Assembly: GCA_002110485.1 (NCBI GenBank)
Contig: MOWL01000045.1
Coordinates: forward strand, 558,001 to 622,000
DNA length: 64,000 bases
Direction of reading: 5' to 3'
From: Emergomyces orientalis
Taxonomy: Eukaryota > Ascomycota > Eurotiomycetes > Onygenales > Ajellomycetaceae
Positions 1 through 10,755 of this stretch are shown piece after piece. The stretch's first letter is position 1, and each line of letters begins with the position of its first letter. The translations under genes were made by a program, and so were the position numbers. The notes below the pieces were generated by a model. That model did no database searches and was not told the origin of the DNA. It worked only from the letters and a program-made list of their open reading frames with translations.

Positions 1-1739
1 GAAAGTGAAAGCAACAGCAAAGCAAAGGGTAGGGAAGGGATTTTGATTTTTAGGTACCGGGGCGGGCTTCGGGGGGTTTTGACAAATTGTAGCGTGGCTT
101 TGCTTGAAGCTAGCTACCATGGAAGTACACCTTTTTTATTTTTTTTGCTCACCTATGATGGTAGTAGTTTGCTAGGGACTTTCGGCACAGAGGGGGGGTT
201 AAGGAGCTAAGGAGTTTAGGAATTGACGAGCGATGGAGATTACCTAGGTACTAGCTCTATAGGCTTGAGTGAGCGGAATTCTTGAGGGAACTAGAAATTG
301 AACTCTTCATGGGGTCATGGGCAGACCATGACGAGACATGACATGCCACTGATTCTGATCTGGGTCTGAGCATGGAGGAGAGAATGAGCCCGGGAGGAGA
401 GTGTCATGCGAATCCAATGATCCAGAAGACATCCTGCTTTTCTTTTTTTTCACTCTTCTCTCAGTCGGTAGATACCGGTTTGACGTACTTGAATGATGTT
501 ATTGAATTATTTAATTATTTCAATCGAATGATAATTGAATAGAATACGCGACAGTAAATAGAGATATATAATTCGGCCGAAAACTCCCTTCTAATTCAAT
601 TAATCCATTCTCAGTTGCACATCAGCAGTCTTCATCATTACTGCTATCATTGCAATATCGAAACCAAAAATTGAAATAGCGCGAGGGTTTATTGAGAAAT
701 TCCTGAAGTTCGAGCTCATTCTAGTCGCAGGCTGCTGACGATATTCTGCTGTCATCGGCAAAACCCCCCCCCCTCTGACACATCCGTACGCAACACAGCC
801 ATCATCATAATCCATTACACACACTTTAGTCATACCGGGCCAGCGAAATATAACAGCCTGTTTTTTTCATCCCTTCCTCGCCGAACCAAGAGCCCTACAA
901 TACCTAATACCTACCTGGGCGACCGATTCAACCCGAAAAATATCCTCTATACTTCGACAAAAGAACTAATTATTATTAGTTTTTGTTGTGGAACGGACCA
1001 TAACCAACCCTTGCACAGCCGCATTCTTGGCCTCTTGGCCCATTTACAATTTTTCATCCTGCGGGCCCCGAACCCCCAGGCACCCAACCCGGTTAGACTC
1101 AGATCTTTGATTGATTGATTTTTCTTTTTCTGCCAAAGAGGAAAAGCAAAAAGCAAAAAGACCCAACCCGTGGTAACATTGAGGCAGGGAAAAACGCAAA
1201 AAACAAAAAAACAAAAACGGAAAGCGTAATACAGGGTGAAAAGAACGAAATCGAATACCAGAGAAAAATACGCCAAGACCCTCCGGCAGACGCAGTTCCA
1301 AACATCCAGTACAAATACAATAAGCCATCCCGCCAGAGCAGAAAGAAAAGGAATTCATCTATATAACAACACTCAACAACAACGACTACAACAACATCAA
1401 CACACAGGCAACAAAAAAGAAGCAAGCCACAGGAAACAATTCAGTTTCATCTTGAGTGTTTGATAAAACAATCTCTTTCTTATTTATTCCTCCCTTCCCT
1501 CTGAGCTCTTGTCCACCAGTCTCTTATCTACTGTTGTTTGTTTCGACCCTCCGCTCTATCCATCCAGGGTCTTGAGTTCAACCTTTTTTTTTTTTCGCCA
1601 CTGCTTCATGACTTGAAAAACCCTAATTGCCCATTCCCCCCCCAAGCTTATTTTTCCTGCCCATATTTACATATATATTTTATTATTAATTATTTATATA
1701 TATTGTAAGCGGGTCCCCCTCCCCATCCTCGCTCTCGAC
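1..1739 (+). promoter_or_regulatory. Upstream region and probable long leader of the Rpn4-like gene
   Basis: No convincing gene is seen here. Open frames at 600-1425 overlap one another on both strands, are low in complexity and match nothing I know. From about 1370 the + strand has an ACAACA-rich stretch, then a long CT-rich tract at about 1470-1640, and an AT-rich stretch at 1665-1704 just before the ATG at 1740. CT-rich tracts of this kind are common in promoters and 5' leaders of highly transcribed fungal genes. A long leader, possibly with small upstream frames, is therefore likely, but the transcription start cannot be placed from sequence alone. Confidence 0.5.
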
Positions 1740-4157
1740 ATGCTCGCCCACTATTCTTCTGTTCCGACTCCTCCACACCTCCAACAATATCCACAATCAC
1801 AGTCGCCTCTCTTCCAACAACAACAACAACAACAACATCAACAACTACATCAATCTTCGCTTCCAAGTTCTTCCAACCTGCAAGACGGCGACGACAGCGT
1901 TGCCCAATACGAGTCTTTCCGCCACCGTCCACATTCCCAATCTTCACAAGACTCGTTCGCCCACCTGCCTCAAAACCAACAGCTCCAGCAACAACTGCAG
2001 CAACTAGAGCAGGCGCAACAGCTGCAATACTATAGCGCAACTCCTCTCACACCTGCTCCCTCGCAGTCGCATTCGCTGCCTCCTTCATTCCCCTCATCGT
2101 CGCCGCCACCCGGTTCAGCTGCTGCATCTCCCTCATACTCGTCCGCCGCCTTTTCCACTCAGAACTCTCCGTCCACAGACTTCTGCTCCTCCTTTTACCA
2201 AGACGCCGGCGTTTTGTCTATGCCGGAAAGCACTTTCCCTTCTCCTGCTGGCTTGTCGCACACCCCTCCAGTCAGAATAATACATAACTCGACTCCTCCC
2301 TTTGGGGACTCGGCCTATGACCCAGATAATTTCTCGCCCATGCTCTTACACAACGGCCTTCCGCTGGACAGCAATCCTTGGAATAACCTTGTAGGTTCTG
2401 TCAAGCAAGATCCTCAGCGCACTGCTCAACGGCCACGTCAACGTGCCCTCTACAACCAGTACCAGCACCACAGAGCTACCTCGGAGTCATCGGCTCTCCC
2501 AACAAGTACTTTGTCGCCACTCAACCCCCCCGTCTCATCATATCCTTCTTCCTCCTCCTTTAACTGTTCGGATCAGTCACCTCGTGACTACCAACAGTCA
2601 GAGGTGGATCTGGCAATGAGAAGGGCCATTCTGGAACAGCAGCAGCAGCAGCAGCAACACCAACAAGCAGTGGAGGATGACAAATCGTTTTCCTTATCTG
2701 TACCGCCTTCAGTGTCCACCTTGAGTCACAACTCTCCTGTTACTCCTCACGCAAATTACCCCGAAGATTTCGAGGATGGTTCTAAGCCCATGTCAAATGG
2801 TGAGGGTACATACCCCGATGTTGATAAATGGATGGATGATTACTTACGTTTTGATGACCGTGTAGATTTCAGTGGCCACAGCAGTGCTCCGATGGGCGTC
2901 CCCAAGCTGACTAGAACCATCTCTGACATCTACCAAGACGAATTGTATAACCCGAACACTTCCACCACACCAAAGCAACCCATCCAATCATCTACCCAAA
3001 ACGCAAATATGTATTCGCCTTATCATCGCAATATCATCACAGACCGGATACAGGCTGCGCACCAGGGCCATATCTCCGAGCAATCGCATTCCCGTTCAGC
3101 CTCAGCAGCTCGCCAACGATCTCCATGGAGAGATAACTCCCCGTTCCTACATGAGCAGGCTGGGTTCAACGACGCGCAGATATCGCAATCGCAACCTTTC
3201 TCAAATCAACTGAATCTAGCCGCTCAACAGCAATCAAATATGCTAGTAGGGACGGAACAGTCAGAGCCAAAGACCATCTCGCCAAAGGATGCGTTGCTTG
3301 ATTACAATGAATCCCCAGAGGATGCGAACATGTCGTTGTTCCCATCGCAGTCGGAAGTGCCGCAGTACCATGTACCAGCAATGGAAAACTCTGCCACTTT
3401 CCAAACAAACACAGGCTTTTCACATATGGAGCAGTTCGCAAACCAATATGATCAACACAAAAACCATATGCCTCAGCAATTTGGCTACATTCAGCAACAG
3501 ATCCCTCTACAGTTATCAAACCAGCAGCAACAACAGCAGCAGCGGGCCCGACGGGTCCAGCAGTCCCAAGGCCAAAGGGAAAACAACCTTGTTCACCACA
3601 CTCCTGAATTCCCACCTCAACTGCCGTCTATGGAATCTACGTCCAGTGATACCAACACCTCTGTGAGCAATAGATCGCCTTTAAGAGCGGCACCAACTTC
3701 GCATCCTGCTGAACTTGCCAAGCGACCTGATGATACTTCGTCTGATGCGGGGACCTACAGCTGCACTTATCACGGATGTACCTTACGCTTCGAAACACCT
3801 GCCAAACTACAAAAGCACAAACGGGAAGCTCATCGCCAGACAACGCCTGGGTCACATGCAATGGCACGCGATTCATCGACAGGCTCTCTGGCAATGCGCA
3901 ACTCCCAAGCTGGGCCCCACCGCTGCGAGCGTATAAATCCATCTACGGGCAAACCTTGCAACTCCGTCTTCTCTCGCCCTTACGATCTTACGAGGCATGA
4001 AGATACGATCCACAACGCCCGCAAGCAAAAAGTACGGTGCCATCTATGTACAGAGGAAAAGACCTTCTCTCGCAACGATGCCCTGACACGGCACATGCGG
4101 GTTGTTCACCCAGAAGTCGATTGGCCAGGCAAGCAGAAACGCAAGGGAAGGGATTGA
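1740..4157 (+). CDS. RPN4: C2H2 zinc-finger transcription factor, Rpn4-like proteasome regulator
   Basis: Single-exon gene of 805 residues. In the Rpn4 family this nuclear activator drives proteasome subunit genes and is itself degraded rapidly by the proteasome. Residues 1-660 are low in complexity, rich in Gln, Ser and Pro, with poly-Gln runs near residues 29-36, 303-310 and 600-605, as expected for an activation region. Three zinc fingers lie at the C-terminus: about 675-698 (C2H2), 729-758 (Cys pair spaced by ten residues, containing FSRPYDLTRH) and 767-790 (containing KTFSRNDALTRH). The last two closely resemble the C-terminal fingers of yeast Rpn4. A basic tail (KQKRKGRD) could help nuclear import. 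The first ATG of the frame directly follows the CT-rich leader. The family call rests on the finger region only, because the rest is not alignable by eye. Confidence 0.8.
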   Translation: MLAHYSSVPTPPHLQQYPQSQSPLFQQQQQQQHQQLHQSSLPSSSNLQDGDDSVAQYESFRHRPHSQSSQDSFAHLPQNQQLQQQLQQLEQAQQLQYYSATPLTPAPSQSHSLPPSFPSSSPPPGSAAASPSYSSAAFSTQNSPSTDFCSSFYQDAGVLSMPESTFPSPAGLSHTPPVRIIHNSTPPFGDSAYDPDNFSPMLLHNGLPLDSNPWNNLVGSVKQDPQRTAQRPRQRALYNQYQHHRATSESSALPTSTLSPLNPPVSSYPSSSSFNCSDQSPRDYQQSEVDLAMRRAILEQQQQQQQHQQAVEDDKSFSLSVPPSVSTLSHNSPVTPHANYPEDFEDGSKPMSNGEGTYPDVDKWMDDYLRFDDRVDFSGHSSAPMGVPKLTRTISDIYQDELYNPNTSTTPKQPIQSSTQNANMYSPYHRNIITDRIQAAHQGHISEQSHSRSASAARQRSPWRDNSPFLHEQAGFNDAQISQSQPFSNQLNLAAQQQSNMLVGTEQSEPKTISPKDALLDYNESPEDANMSLFPSQSEVPQYHVPAMENSATFQTNTGFSHMEQFANQYDQHKNHMPQQFGYIQQQIPLQLSNQQQQQQQRARRVQQSQGQRENNLVHHTPEFPPQLPSMESTSSDTNTSVSNRSPLRAAPTSHPAELAKRPDDTSSDAGTYSCTYHGCTLRFETPAKLQKHKREAHRQTTPGSHAMARDSSTGSLAMRNSQAGPHRCERINPSTGKPCNSVFSRPYDLTRHEDTIHNARKQKVRCHLCTEEKTFSRNDALTRHMRVVHPEVDWPGKQKRKGRD

Positions 4158-6406
4158 AGGGGAATCAACTGAATTATTTTTGGCATCCTCAACTTTCCCC
4201 ACCTTGACATTATTGGGTGCAATTTACTTTGCGAAAAAACAAGAAAAAAAAGAATAAACAAAAAGAGAGAAAATTAGAGGGCAATTTCCCCGCTCACTCC
4301 CGGCGCAACTCAACTCCAGCTTGCTCTATTATTATTATCCATCCAAACTTGTCGCCCAAATAATTACCGGCCTTGTTTCGTCCCAAGGAAAGCATACACC
4401 ATGCATCATGCATTTTGCGTTTCCACGCCTTGTCTGGGGCAGTCGGGTGGCCGCAGTTGCTTACCCAGGGAAAGCAAAAACCCTGGTCACGAAACTAAGG
4501 CACGATGACGCCAGTCGCCAAGATAACGATGACAGGTGCCGAGGTTCTTCGACCCACCGTGGGCGCTGGCGATCGGCGCTAGTCCCAGCTGAGGAATCAA
4601 TTTGGGCGTTGACTGCCCTTTTGGGACAAGACAGCCCAATCGGATCAACGCGATCGACGGTATCATTCACCATTTCCGGATTATGCTTACAAAACCTTGG
4701 TACCTTTTTGTTTGGGGGAAAGGTTTTTGTGGCTTCCACCCCAACAAGGGAAGGAAACAAAAGACACCTACGCAATTGGGTGGTCAGAGTGACGTCATTT
4801 ATTTATACTTGAGTGCACAGACACACATCAGCAAGTATAATGACACCACCACCCAGCGGTGGGACCGAGCAGGCCCAGCCCCCACCGCCCACCAGCCCTA
4901 CCCGGCTTTTGTTTTTGTTTTCAATCTTTTTGAATTTTTGAATTTTTTTGTTTTCTGTCCTCTTTTTTCCTTCCCCACTTTGGCTTACTACTTTTGGAAA
5001 TCAATCTCTGGATGATTAAGAAATACAATTTTTTTAATTCTTTCTTTTTTTCTTGCTATGAGCGTGTGGTTTTTTTCTACTCTACTTTTCTACTCTCCTC
5101 TTGTTGTGCAAAGCAAAGCAAAGCAAAGCATGGAGCATGATGGAGCATGATGGAGCATGAATGCATGGCGGTTGCATTTTGATTTGACAATAATTAACTA
5201 GTTCAACGTTGTCTCTGTTTCAGAAACTTGTTTTTCTTGCTTCGTCCCCGCCCGTCAATTCCTGTGTGGGGAGAGTCTTTATAAGCATTGAAAATTGGCG
5301 ATTTCAGCGTTGTGTTCTCTCTCTCTTATTATATTTCCCCCCTTTTACATGTTTTATGAAGTTATGATTATATTTTTGGTTACGGTATGGCCTGAAAGGG
5401 CCTCTTCATGAGCTCTGACAACTCTTAAAAAAAATCGGGAGAGTGTAGGGGGACTTGGTTTTTTGCATTTTCATGTGGGTTCGTTTTTTCATAATTTGGG
5501 ATTGGGGTTGAGGATTTTTTGCTTTTGCTTTTTTTTTTATCTGTCTTCTTGGAATTTCTGTGACTGTATATATATATATAATTTTTTTGACTATTATTAT
5601 GGGATTGTTATCATCATGCATTACGTGGTATGGAGGTATTAGCATGAAATGGTGGTTGGAGTTACTTTTTTATATATATTTTAAAATTTATTTGATAACT
5701 TTTTCTAATTTCCTCTTTTCCATTTTTTTCTGTCTGTTAACTCTCACTCTTGAGGTGGTGATGTGCTGGGAGGAACTGTTTTTTTCTCTCTCACACGTAC
5801 ACTTTCACTTTCACTCTCTACTTTTATTTTTGTGTTTCTCTGCCTTGTTTTTTTTCTTTTATACAATCTGTGAGACTGAGTTGAATTCACTGTACTTCAT
5901 CTACATGAAGAATGATGTTAATGTGTGCGAATTTCTCATCTGGGGTTGGTTCGTTTTTATTGGGTTTGCCATACCCAACCCTCTCTTTTTATTTTTGGAG
6001 AGGCATAGGAGCGGGGAAGGAGGGAATGATTGTTCTTATGGGCGTGGAGGTGAGGTACATAATGAAGCTATTTAGGTTAGGGAGATAGATAAAATAAAAT
6101 GTAAAACTTGGAAGAAACTTTCGTTGCTACTGGGCAATTTGTATTGTTGTGATTTAGATTATTGGTAGTTCTTTGTTGTTGTAGTTGTTGTCGTTGTCGT
6201 CGTAATAGTAGTAGTAGTTGTTTTATTTGTAATGGGTGTAGAATAAAAAGAGAATAAGTTGCCTGTAAGCATATATTGCAAGCCTTTAGAATGTACGGAA
6301 GTTGACAAAATGAACAACTCGAATTGGCCAGTCGTTCACTTCCCAAGGGGATAATAGCTCCCCGTAAAAATAAAAATAACAATAAAAAACGCGTCCCCTT
6401 TGTCCC
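4158..6406. other. 2.2 kb gap between two convergent 3' ends
   Basis: This stretch separates the stop of the Rpn4-like gene from the stop of the DUF3445 gene. It contains T-rich and CT-rich tracts on the + strand at about 4900-5100 and 5400-5880, and a tandem repeat at 5108-5160. No protein-coding frame is convincing: the longest (5560-6075) is hydrophobic only because it is T-rich. The gap is unusually large for two 3' ends in an otherwise compact block, so a non-coding transcript or an unrecognised short gene is possible. Confidence 0.4.
5108..5160. repeat. Short compound tandem repeat (AAGCA units, then TGGAGCATGA x3)
   Basis: Four to five copies of a 5-base unit (AAGCA) run to 5130 and are followed directly by three exact copies of the 10-base unit TGGAGCATGA at 5131-5160. 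Each 10-base copy carries an ATG followed immediately by TGA in an overlapping frame. It is a local tandem duplication between genes with no known function. Confidence 0.85.
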
Positions 6407-8070
6407 TTAAAACGGATACTTTACCTTGTCTTCCTCTTCCTCCTCCATCGTCCCCACCAGCCCCTTTTCAATCTGCTCCTGATGCATCCCATCCAAATAC
6501 TCCGACAACACGTCCCCATATCTCTCCCGCCCCTTATACCTCGCCACATCATCCCCCCAGCTCCTAACCGCCGACGCCAACCTGCCAGGAACCCCAGGCT
6601 CCCTCGCAATCTCCATCACTGGCACAAAATACGTGCGAATCGTAAACACCACCGCGCCCGACTTCGGCAACCGACGCAACGACTGCCTCTCAGACCGAAA
6701 CCAATGATGCTGAATCGCCTTATTTTTCTCCGCCGTACTCCAACTAACATGCTCATCATCCTCATTGCCAATGCTGCGCGACCACGCCAGGTCATCGTCA
6801 ACTTGGAAGAAATAATTGTTGCGCAGGACGGGGTCGGAAGGTTTGAGGCGGCGGAAGAAATTCATCATGCCCCTTTCGAGCTTTGATTGGAATTGCGGCA
6901 CGGAGCCGGAGGTGTGGATTTCGGAGAGGGGGAGGCCAAATTTATCGCTTAGGCGCCAGAAGCCGGCGAGTAGGATGGAGCCGGCAAGGAGGTAGTATTG
7001 GCCGTCTGGCTTCTCGTACATGAGTGCGATGTCGTCTTGGATTAGGCGGGAGCAGGTTATTAAGGGGTCTTCTGGGAAGGGGCGGGAGACGGTGTTGAAG
7101 GATTCGTTGGTTAGAAGGTTTGTTATGCCTATGTTTGTGCGTTTGAAGAGGGTTGGGTAACGTTGAGGGAGGTAGGAGACCCTGTTATGTTTTATTTATA
7201 TTTATGAGCGTGAGCGAGTATTGATTGCGTCAATTTCAGGGATTGCGATAGAAGCGGGGAAATAAATATATGTATGTAGGCACATACAGCTCATCCAATA
7301 GCTCAATTACGCCGTCGACGGCCTCGAGGGCTGTCATGCAGCATTTGTCTCCCCGTTCGAGTATACGTCGCGCTTTGTCGGCGTGGAAGCGGAGATAATG
7401 GTTATCAAGCTCTGATGAGGCAAACATTATTATGTTTCCCCCTTGTCAGGATCATTTCATTTATATTTATATTTTGTGGGGAATCTGTAGTGTATGAGAG
7501 ATAACTACTTGAGTTCATGCATACCAATCCATTCGTCCCATTTCATCGACCTCAATCCCATAGTGACAAAGTAATTGCTGCAAGGAAGGGTTAGCCCAAG
7601 TGTACCCAAGTTTTATTCGTTACTCTTTTATCAGTCGAGTAGAACTTACGGGCCGTACTTGAATGGTCTATATGGGATTGGTTTGGTGGTGTGTACGTCC
7701 CAGTTGGGATAAGGGGCTGCGTCAGGGCGTTCGAAGTCTGAAGGTATCCATTCTTTTCCAACCAAGCACAAGCATCAATTGACCTCAGCCCAAGCCATGA
7801 TAATTTAAGGAATTTGTTTTTGGAGAGAAGTGCGGCTAAATAAGTACCTCCTGGTTTTCTATCTGTTGTTTTGACTTTTAGGACTGGTTTTTCTAGATCT
7901 GGTGTCCCAGGGCGCGAAGATGGACGGGCAGCCAATCTTTGACAGAGGGTGGCAATCGTCCACGAGGAGAGACAGAGGAGAAGGAGAATGGGGATTAGGT
8001 CGTTTAGCGGATATTTATCCAGAACGAACCATAGCCAGTTTGTAAGCTTTGTTGCTAGATAAGGCATCAC
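6407..8070 (-). CDS. DUF3445 (heme-dependent oxidative N-demethylase-like) membrane-anchored protein
   Basis: Five exons (8070-7848, 7752-7650, 7577-7525, 7411-7288, 7181-6407) join in phase to 425 residues. The family (DUF3445, also called heme-dependent oxidative N-demethylase-like) is widespread in fungi and some bacteria. A bacterial member removes methyl groups from amines using heme, but the substrates of fungal members are unknown to me. Residues about 20-45 are a hydrophobic membrane anchor. The core follows, with recognisable segments FERPD, HTTKPIPYRPFKYGP, MKWDEWI, RRILERGDKC, LFKRT and GFWRLSDKFGLPL. All introns have GT and AG ends. The Glu-rich tail (EEEEED) is short. It lies in tandem with ALG9, 418 bases downstream of the ALG9 stop. 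The frame and family are solid, but the catalytic role is inferred. Confidence 0.8.
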
Positions 8071-8488
8071 GTCCGCGTTTTACAAAGCATTTGATTATTT
8101 TTTCTTCCAAGCTAGTAATGGGGTCGAGAGAATGTTGAAAGGAAGCCGAATTTATATATCGAATTTATATATTTTCAAGAATTTCGATAAAGAAATTTCC
8201 CCGCAGCGCCCCGCGATTTTCTGTACTTCCTCCAGCTTCTCTCTCTTGCCCTCCATTTGCAGTTTCTCCGTAGCTTATCAGTGCCTCAAGCTCCTTATCA
8301 GTGGTTGTTTGTCGGGATTTCATCGCCGTTTTGGGTAAAGCGTTGCTTTAGCCGAAGACCAATTCGGTATATAAATGCAGTTCTTGGCATGCATTCCTAT
8401 GTCTGTAACCTTGTATTGCACCTGACCGACTGCAAAATACTTTCAGGTGACATACCTCTCTATTGGTGGAGTGTGCTCGAGGACTCTT
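8071..8488. promoter_or_regulatory. Spacer between ALG9 3' end and DUF3445 gene start
   Basis: About 0.4 kb on the minus-strand path between two tandem genes. It must hold the ALG9 terminator and the promoter of the DUF3445 gene. AT-rich segments sit near 8145-8190. I see no gene: frames at 8132-8565 on the + strand are antisense shadows with no recognisable content. Confidence 0.5.
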
Positions 8489-10449
8489 CTAAGGATCGAT
8501 ACGAGCTTTTTGTCGCCCAAGAAGACAATATTGACCCCATTTGCGTTGGAATTTTTCTGGAATGAAAGGGAGATTCGGAACCCAAACTAGTCGTCCCAGA
8601 AGACCCGTTCTTTTGGTGTCGAGGAATTTTTTGCACGACAGCTCTTCCCACGTAGACTTGTCAAGGAGGTAGTGAGGTTGCATGGCTGACTCCTTATCGC
8701 CTGGAAAATATGAGTCGACAAGAAAATTACATTGCGAGATATCCGTCTGTTAGGATTAGCGGTTGTGCCATGTTGATGAAGTAGCACCTGATGAACACTT
8801 ACGTATTTTCCTAGGTCTTCTTGATTTTTATCGTTCATCCCAGACGGCATCATCCACGTTCCTGGGCGTGGGCCCCGCCCCTCCGCTTCTTCGATAAATT
8901 CACCAGGAAGTAGCCCGTCAAATTCACTCTTAATGAACTTGGGTCTTTTATTGCCAGGCAAGAAGAACGATGATGGAAAACGGTACCACTCCTTTCCAAG
9001 GCACACATAATCCCCGCGGGCTGCTATCTCTGGGTTTTCCAACGGCTGGAAAATCTGCAGGGGAGCGTTGTATGCAGTGACCATCCCGAAAGTTCTTAGG
9101 AGACTTATGTTGGTGGCAAGGAGAACGGGAATGAGAGCGATGATGAGCTTTACCCCGGGTGAAATACGACCAATCAATTCTTTGCGATTACTCGAACCGA
9201 TATAGGCGAGAATGATATGGAACGCAATCGCCGCATTTAAAGCCAGGAAAGGGTATGCAGGATACATGAAACGCTCCTCTTTGTGAGGCTGGTTAGTAAA
9301 TATCCCTAGCCACATGTAAAAGGGAAGAATAAACGTGATCGATCGCAGTAGTGTTTCCTTGGATGTATTACGTGGTCGGAATATTGTTTGGGAAACCAGG
9401 AGAGGAGCGGCGGAGAGCGCTAATATAAACCATATATTGAAATTGAGCAGCAAGTTTCGAAAATAAAAGGTCCAGGGCTCCGTTCCGAAAATGTTGGGCC
9501 CTTGGCCGATCTCACCAAACAAGTTGTACGAAACAATATTCCAGGGAACGACGACAAATTGTCGGTAAAACAAGCTATCAGCAGCAAATTCAAGAGCCTG
9601 GGGTTATTAGCACGGACATATGACTTTGTGTGTTATAAAAATACCTTACCAAAATTATCAGACATCTCACAGCTCCCTCAGTAAATCGAATCAAGGTTCG
9701 GTGTAGAAATTTAGACATGTATCCAACCGCAAACTCTTCTAACAAAAATGGCAGCACTAGAGCACCGGCAAATGGCCATCCAAGTATAGCTCCAATGCCG
9801 AACCACATAATACCACGGCCCGTTTTCAAGCCTCCGTGCCAGTCCATGAACGCAGAGACGCCAAGCATCGAGGTGTACATCGTAAAGCTCGATGGCAGCA
9901 TTGCGGTGGATGCATGAAACATCCCAGGACTAAATACCATGATCATGACAAATATGACTCCGATGCGCGGATTGAGTGTTCGTGAGATGGCCGAATATAG
10001 CCTCGTTTCGCAAGCTGTGCACATAAATGCAAGCACCATTCTCACGAAATAGAACTGCGCGCTTTTCGATCGCGCGACGAATGTAGATATCTTGGCTATG
10101 CCAGCGTGAAGGGAGACGTAGAGCCAGCTGCGAATGGAGTACTCAGGTGAGTATTCCCATGTCTGAAGGCCATACCCATGAACGAGGTAGTGTGTGGGCT
10201 CCCAGTAATTGAAGACTTCGTCGCAGTCCTGTATGGGTGTAAGGGAGGCCGCAAGGGTATTTGAGAGGAGGCAGACGTAGAAGACGACATTTAATGGAAT
10301 AAAGAACTGTTTTAGGGCTGGCCTATACCGCTGCATATTCAGTGACGGCCGGTGCGCCGTGGTAACGATGTTACATACCTCGGATTGCTTTTTGAAGCCC
10401 CTTTGGCAGAACCGTACGAACCAGCCACCTGGCTCTGTTTCGGAGGCAT
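8489..10449 (-). CDS. ALG9: ALG9 dolichyl-P-mannose alpha-1,2-mannosyltransferase
   Basis: ER membrane enzyme of family GT22 that adds the alpha-1,2-linked mannoses to the dolichol-linked N-glycan precursor, using dolichyl-phosphate mannose. Four exons (10449-10379, 10322-9650, 9597-8803, 8746-8489) join to 598 residues. The luminal motif CDEVFNYWEPTHYL, holding the catalytic Asp-Glu of the family, is near the N-terminus. LQTWEYSPEY follows, then about ten hydrophobic segments, and HKEERFMYP at residues 353-361, a signature of GT22. The C-terminal third (VCLGKEWYRFPSSFFLP and after) is the soluble luminal part. The start is the ATG at 10449 (MPPKQ), because an in-frame ATG 43 codons upstream would add a non-family leader. 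The first intron needs the acceptor TATAG, not a CAG eight bases earlier, to keep the frame. Confidence 0.93.
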
Positions 10450-10755
10450 TTTCACTAAATGGGCATTGGAGCGAATATGTATTTTTGATGGAAGAAGAAT
10501 GCCCAATTCCTTCCACGAACTCCTGTTTGTCGCACCTTGAAACAGAGCTGAATTGAGGATCACGGAGGGTTTGGGCATTCGCAGCTTATACGGTGACCCG
10601 GATTGGCCAGAAATGCAAATATTATACTAAATGTCGAAAGTGGCTTTTTATTTTTATTTTTTATCTTTTTTTTGGCAGAAAAAAAAATGTAGGTTGCTTA
10701 TCTCCGAAACGAAAAACTGGCACTTTTCTATCCGTTACAGTTGACAAGTTCAAAG
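10450..10755. promoter_or_regulatory. Bidirectional promoter ALG9 / NAF1
   Basis: These 306 bases separate two divergent start codons and must serve both genes. Toward NAF1 the + strand has T-runs at about 10648-10673 and an A-run at 10679-10686. No TATA box is evident in either direction, which is usual for housekeeping fungal genes. Confidence 0.6.

Noticed and set aside
947..1425. Three overlapping minus-strand frames before the Rpn4-like gene
   Set aside because: Different frames over the same A-rich and T-rich DNA; low complexity with no motif.
5560..6075. 171-codon hydrophobic frame on the + strand
   Set aside because: The hydrophobicity comes from T-rich sequence (Phe/Leu codons); no family match, no leader and biased composition.
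10741..10755. Earlier start for NAF1
   Set aside because: The codon at 10741 is TTG; the first ATG in frame is at 10756.
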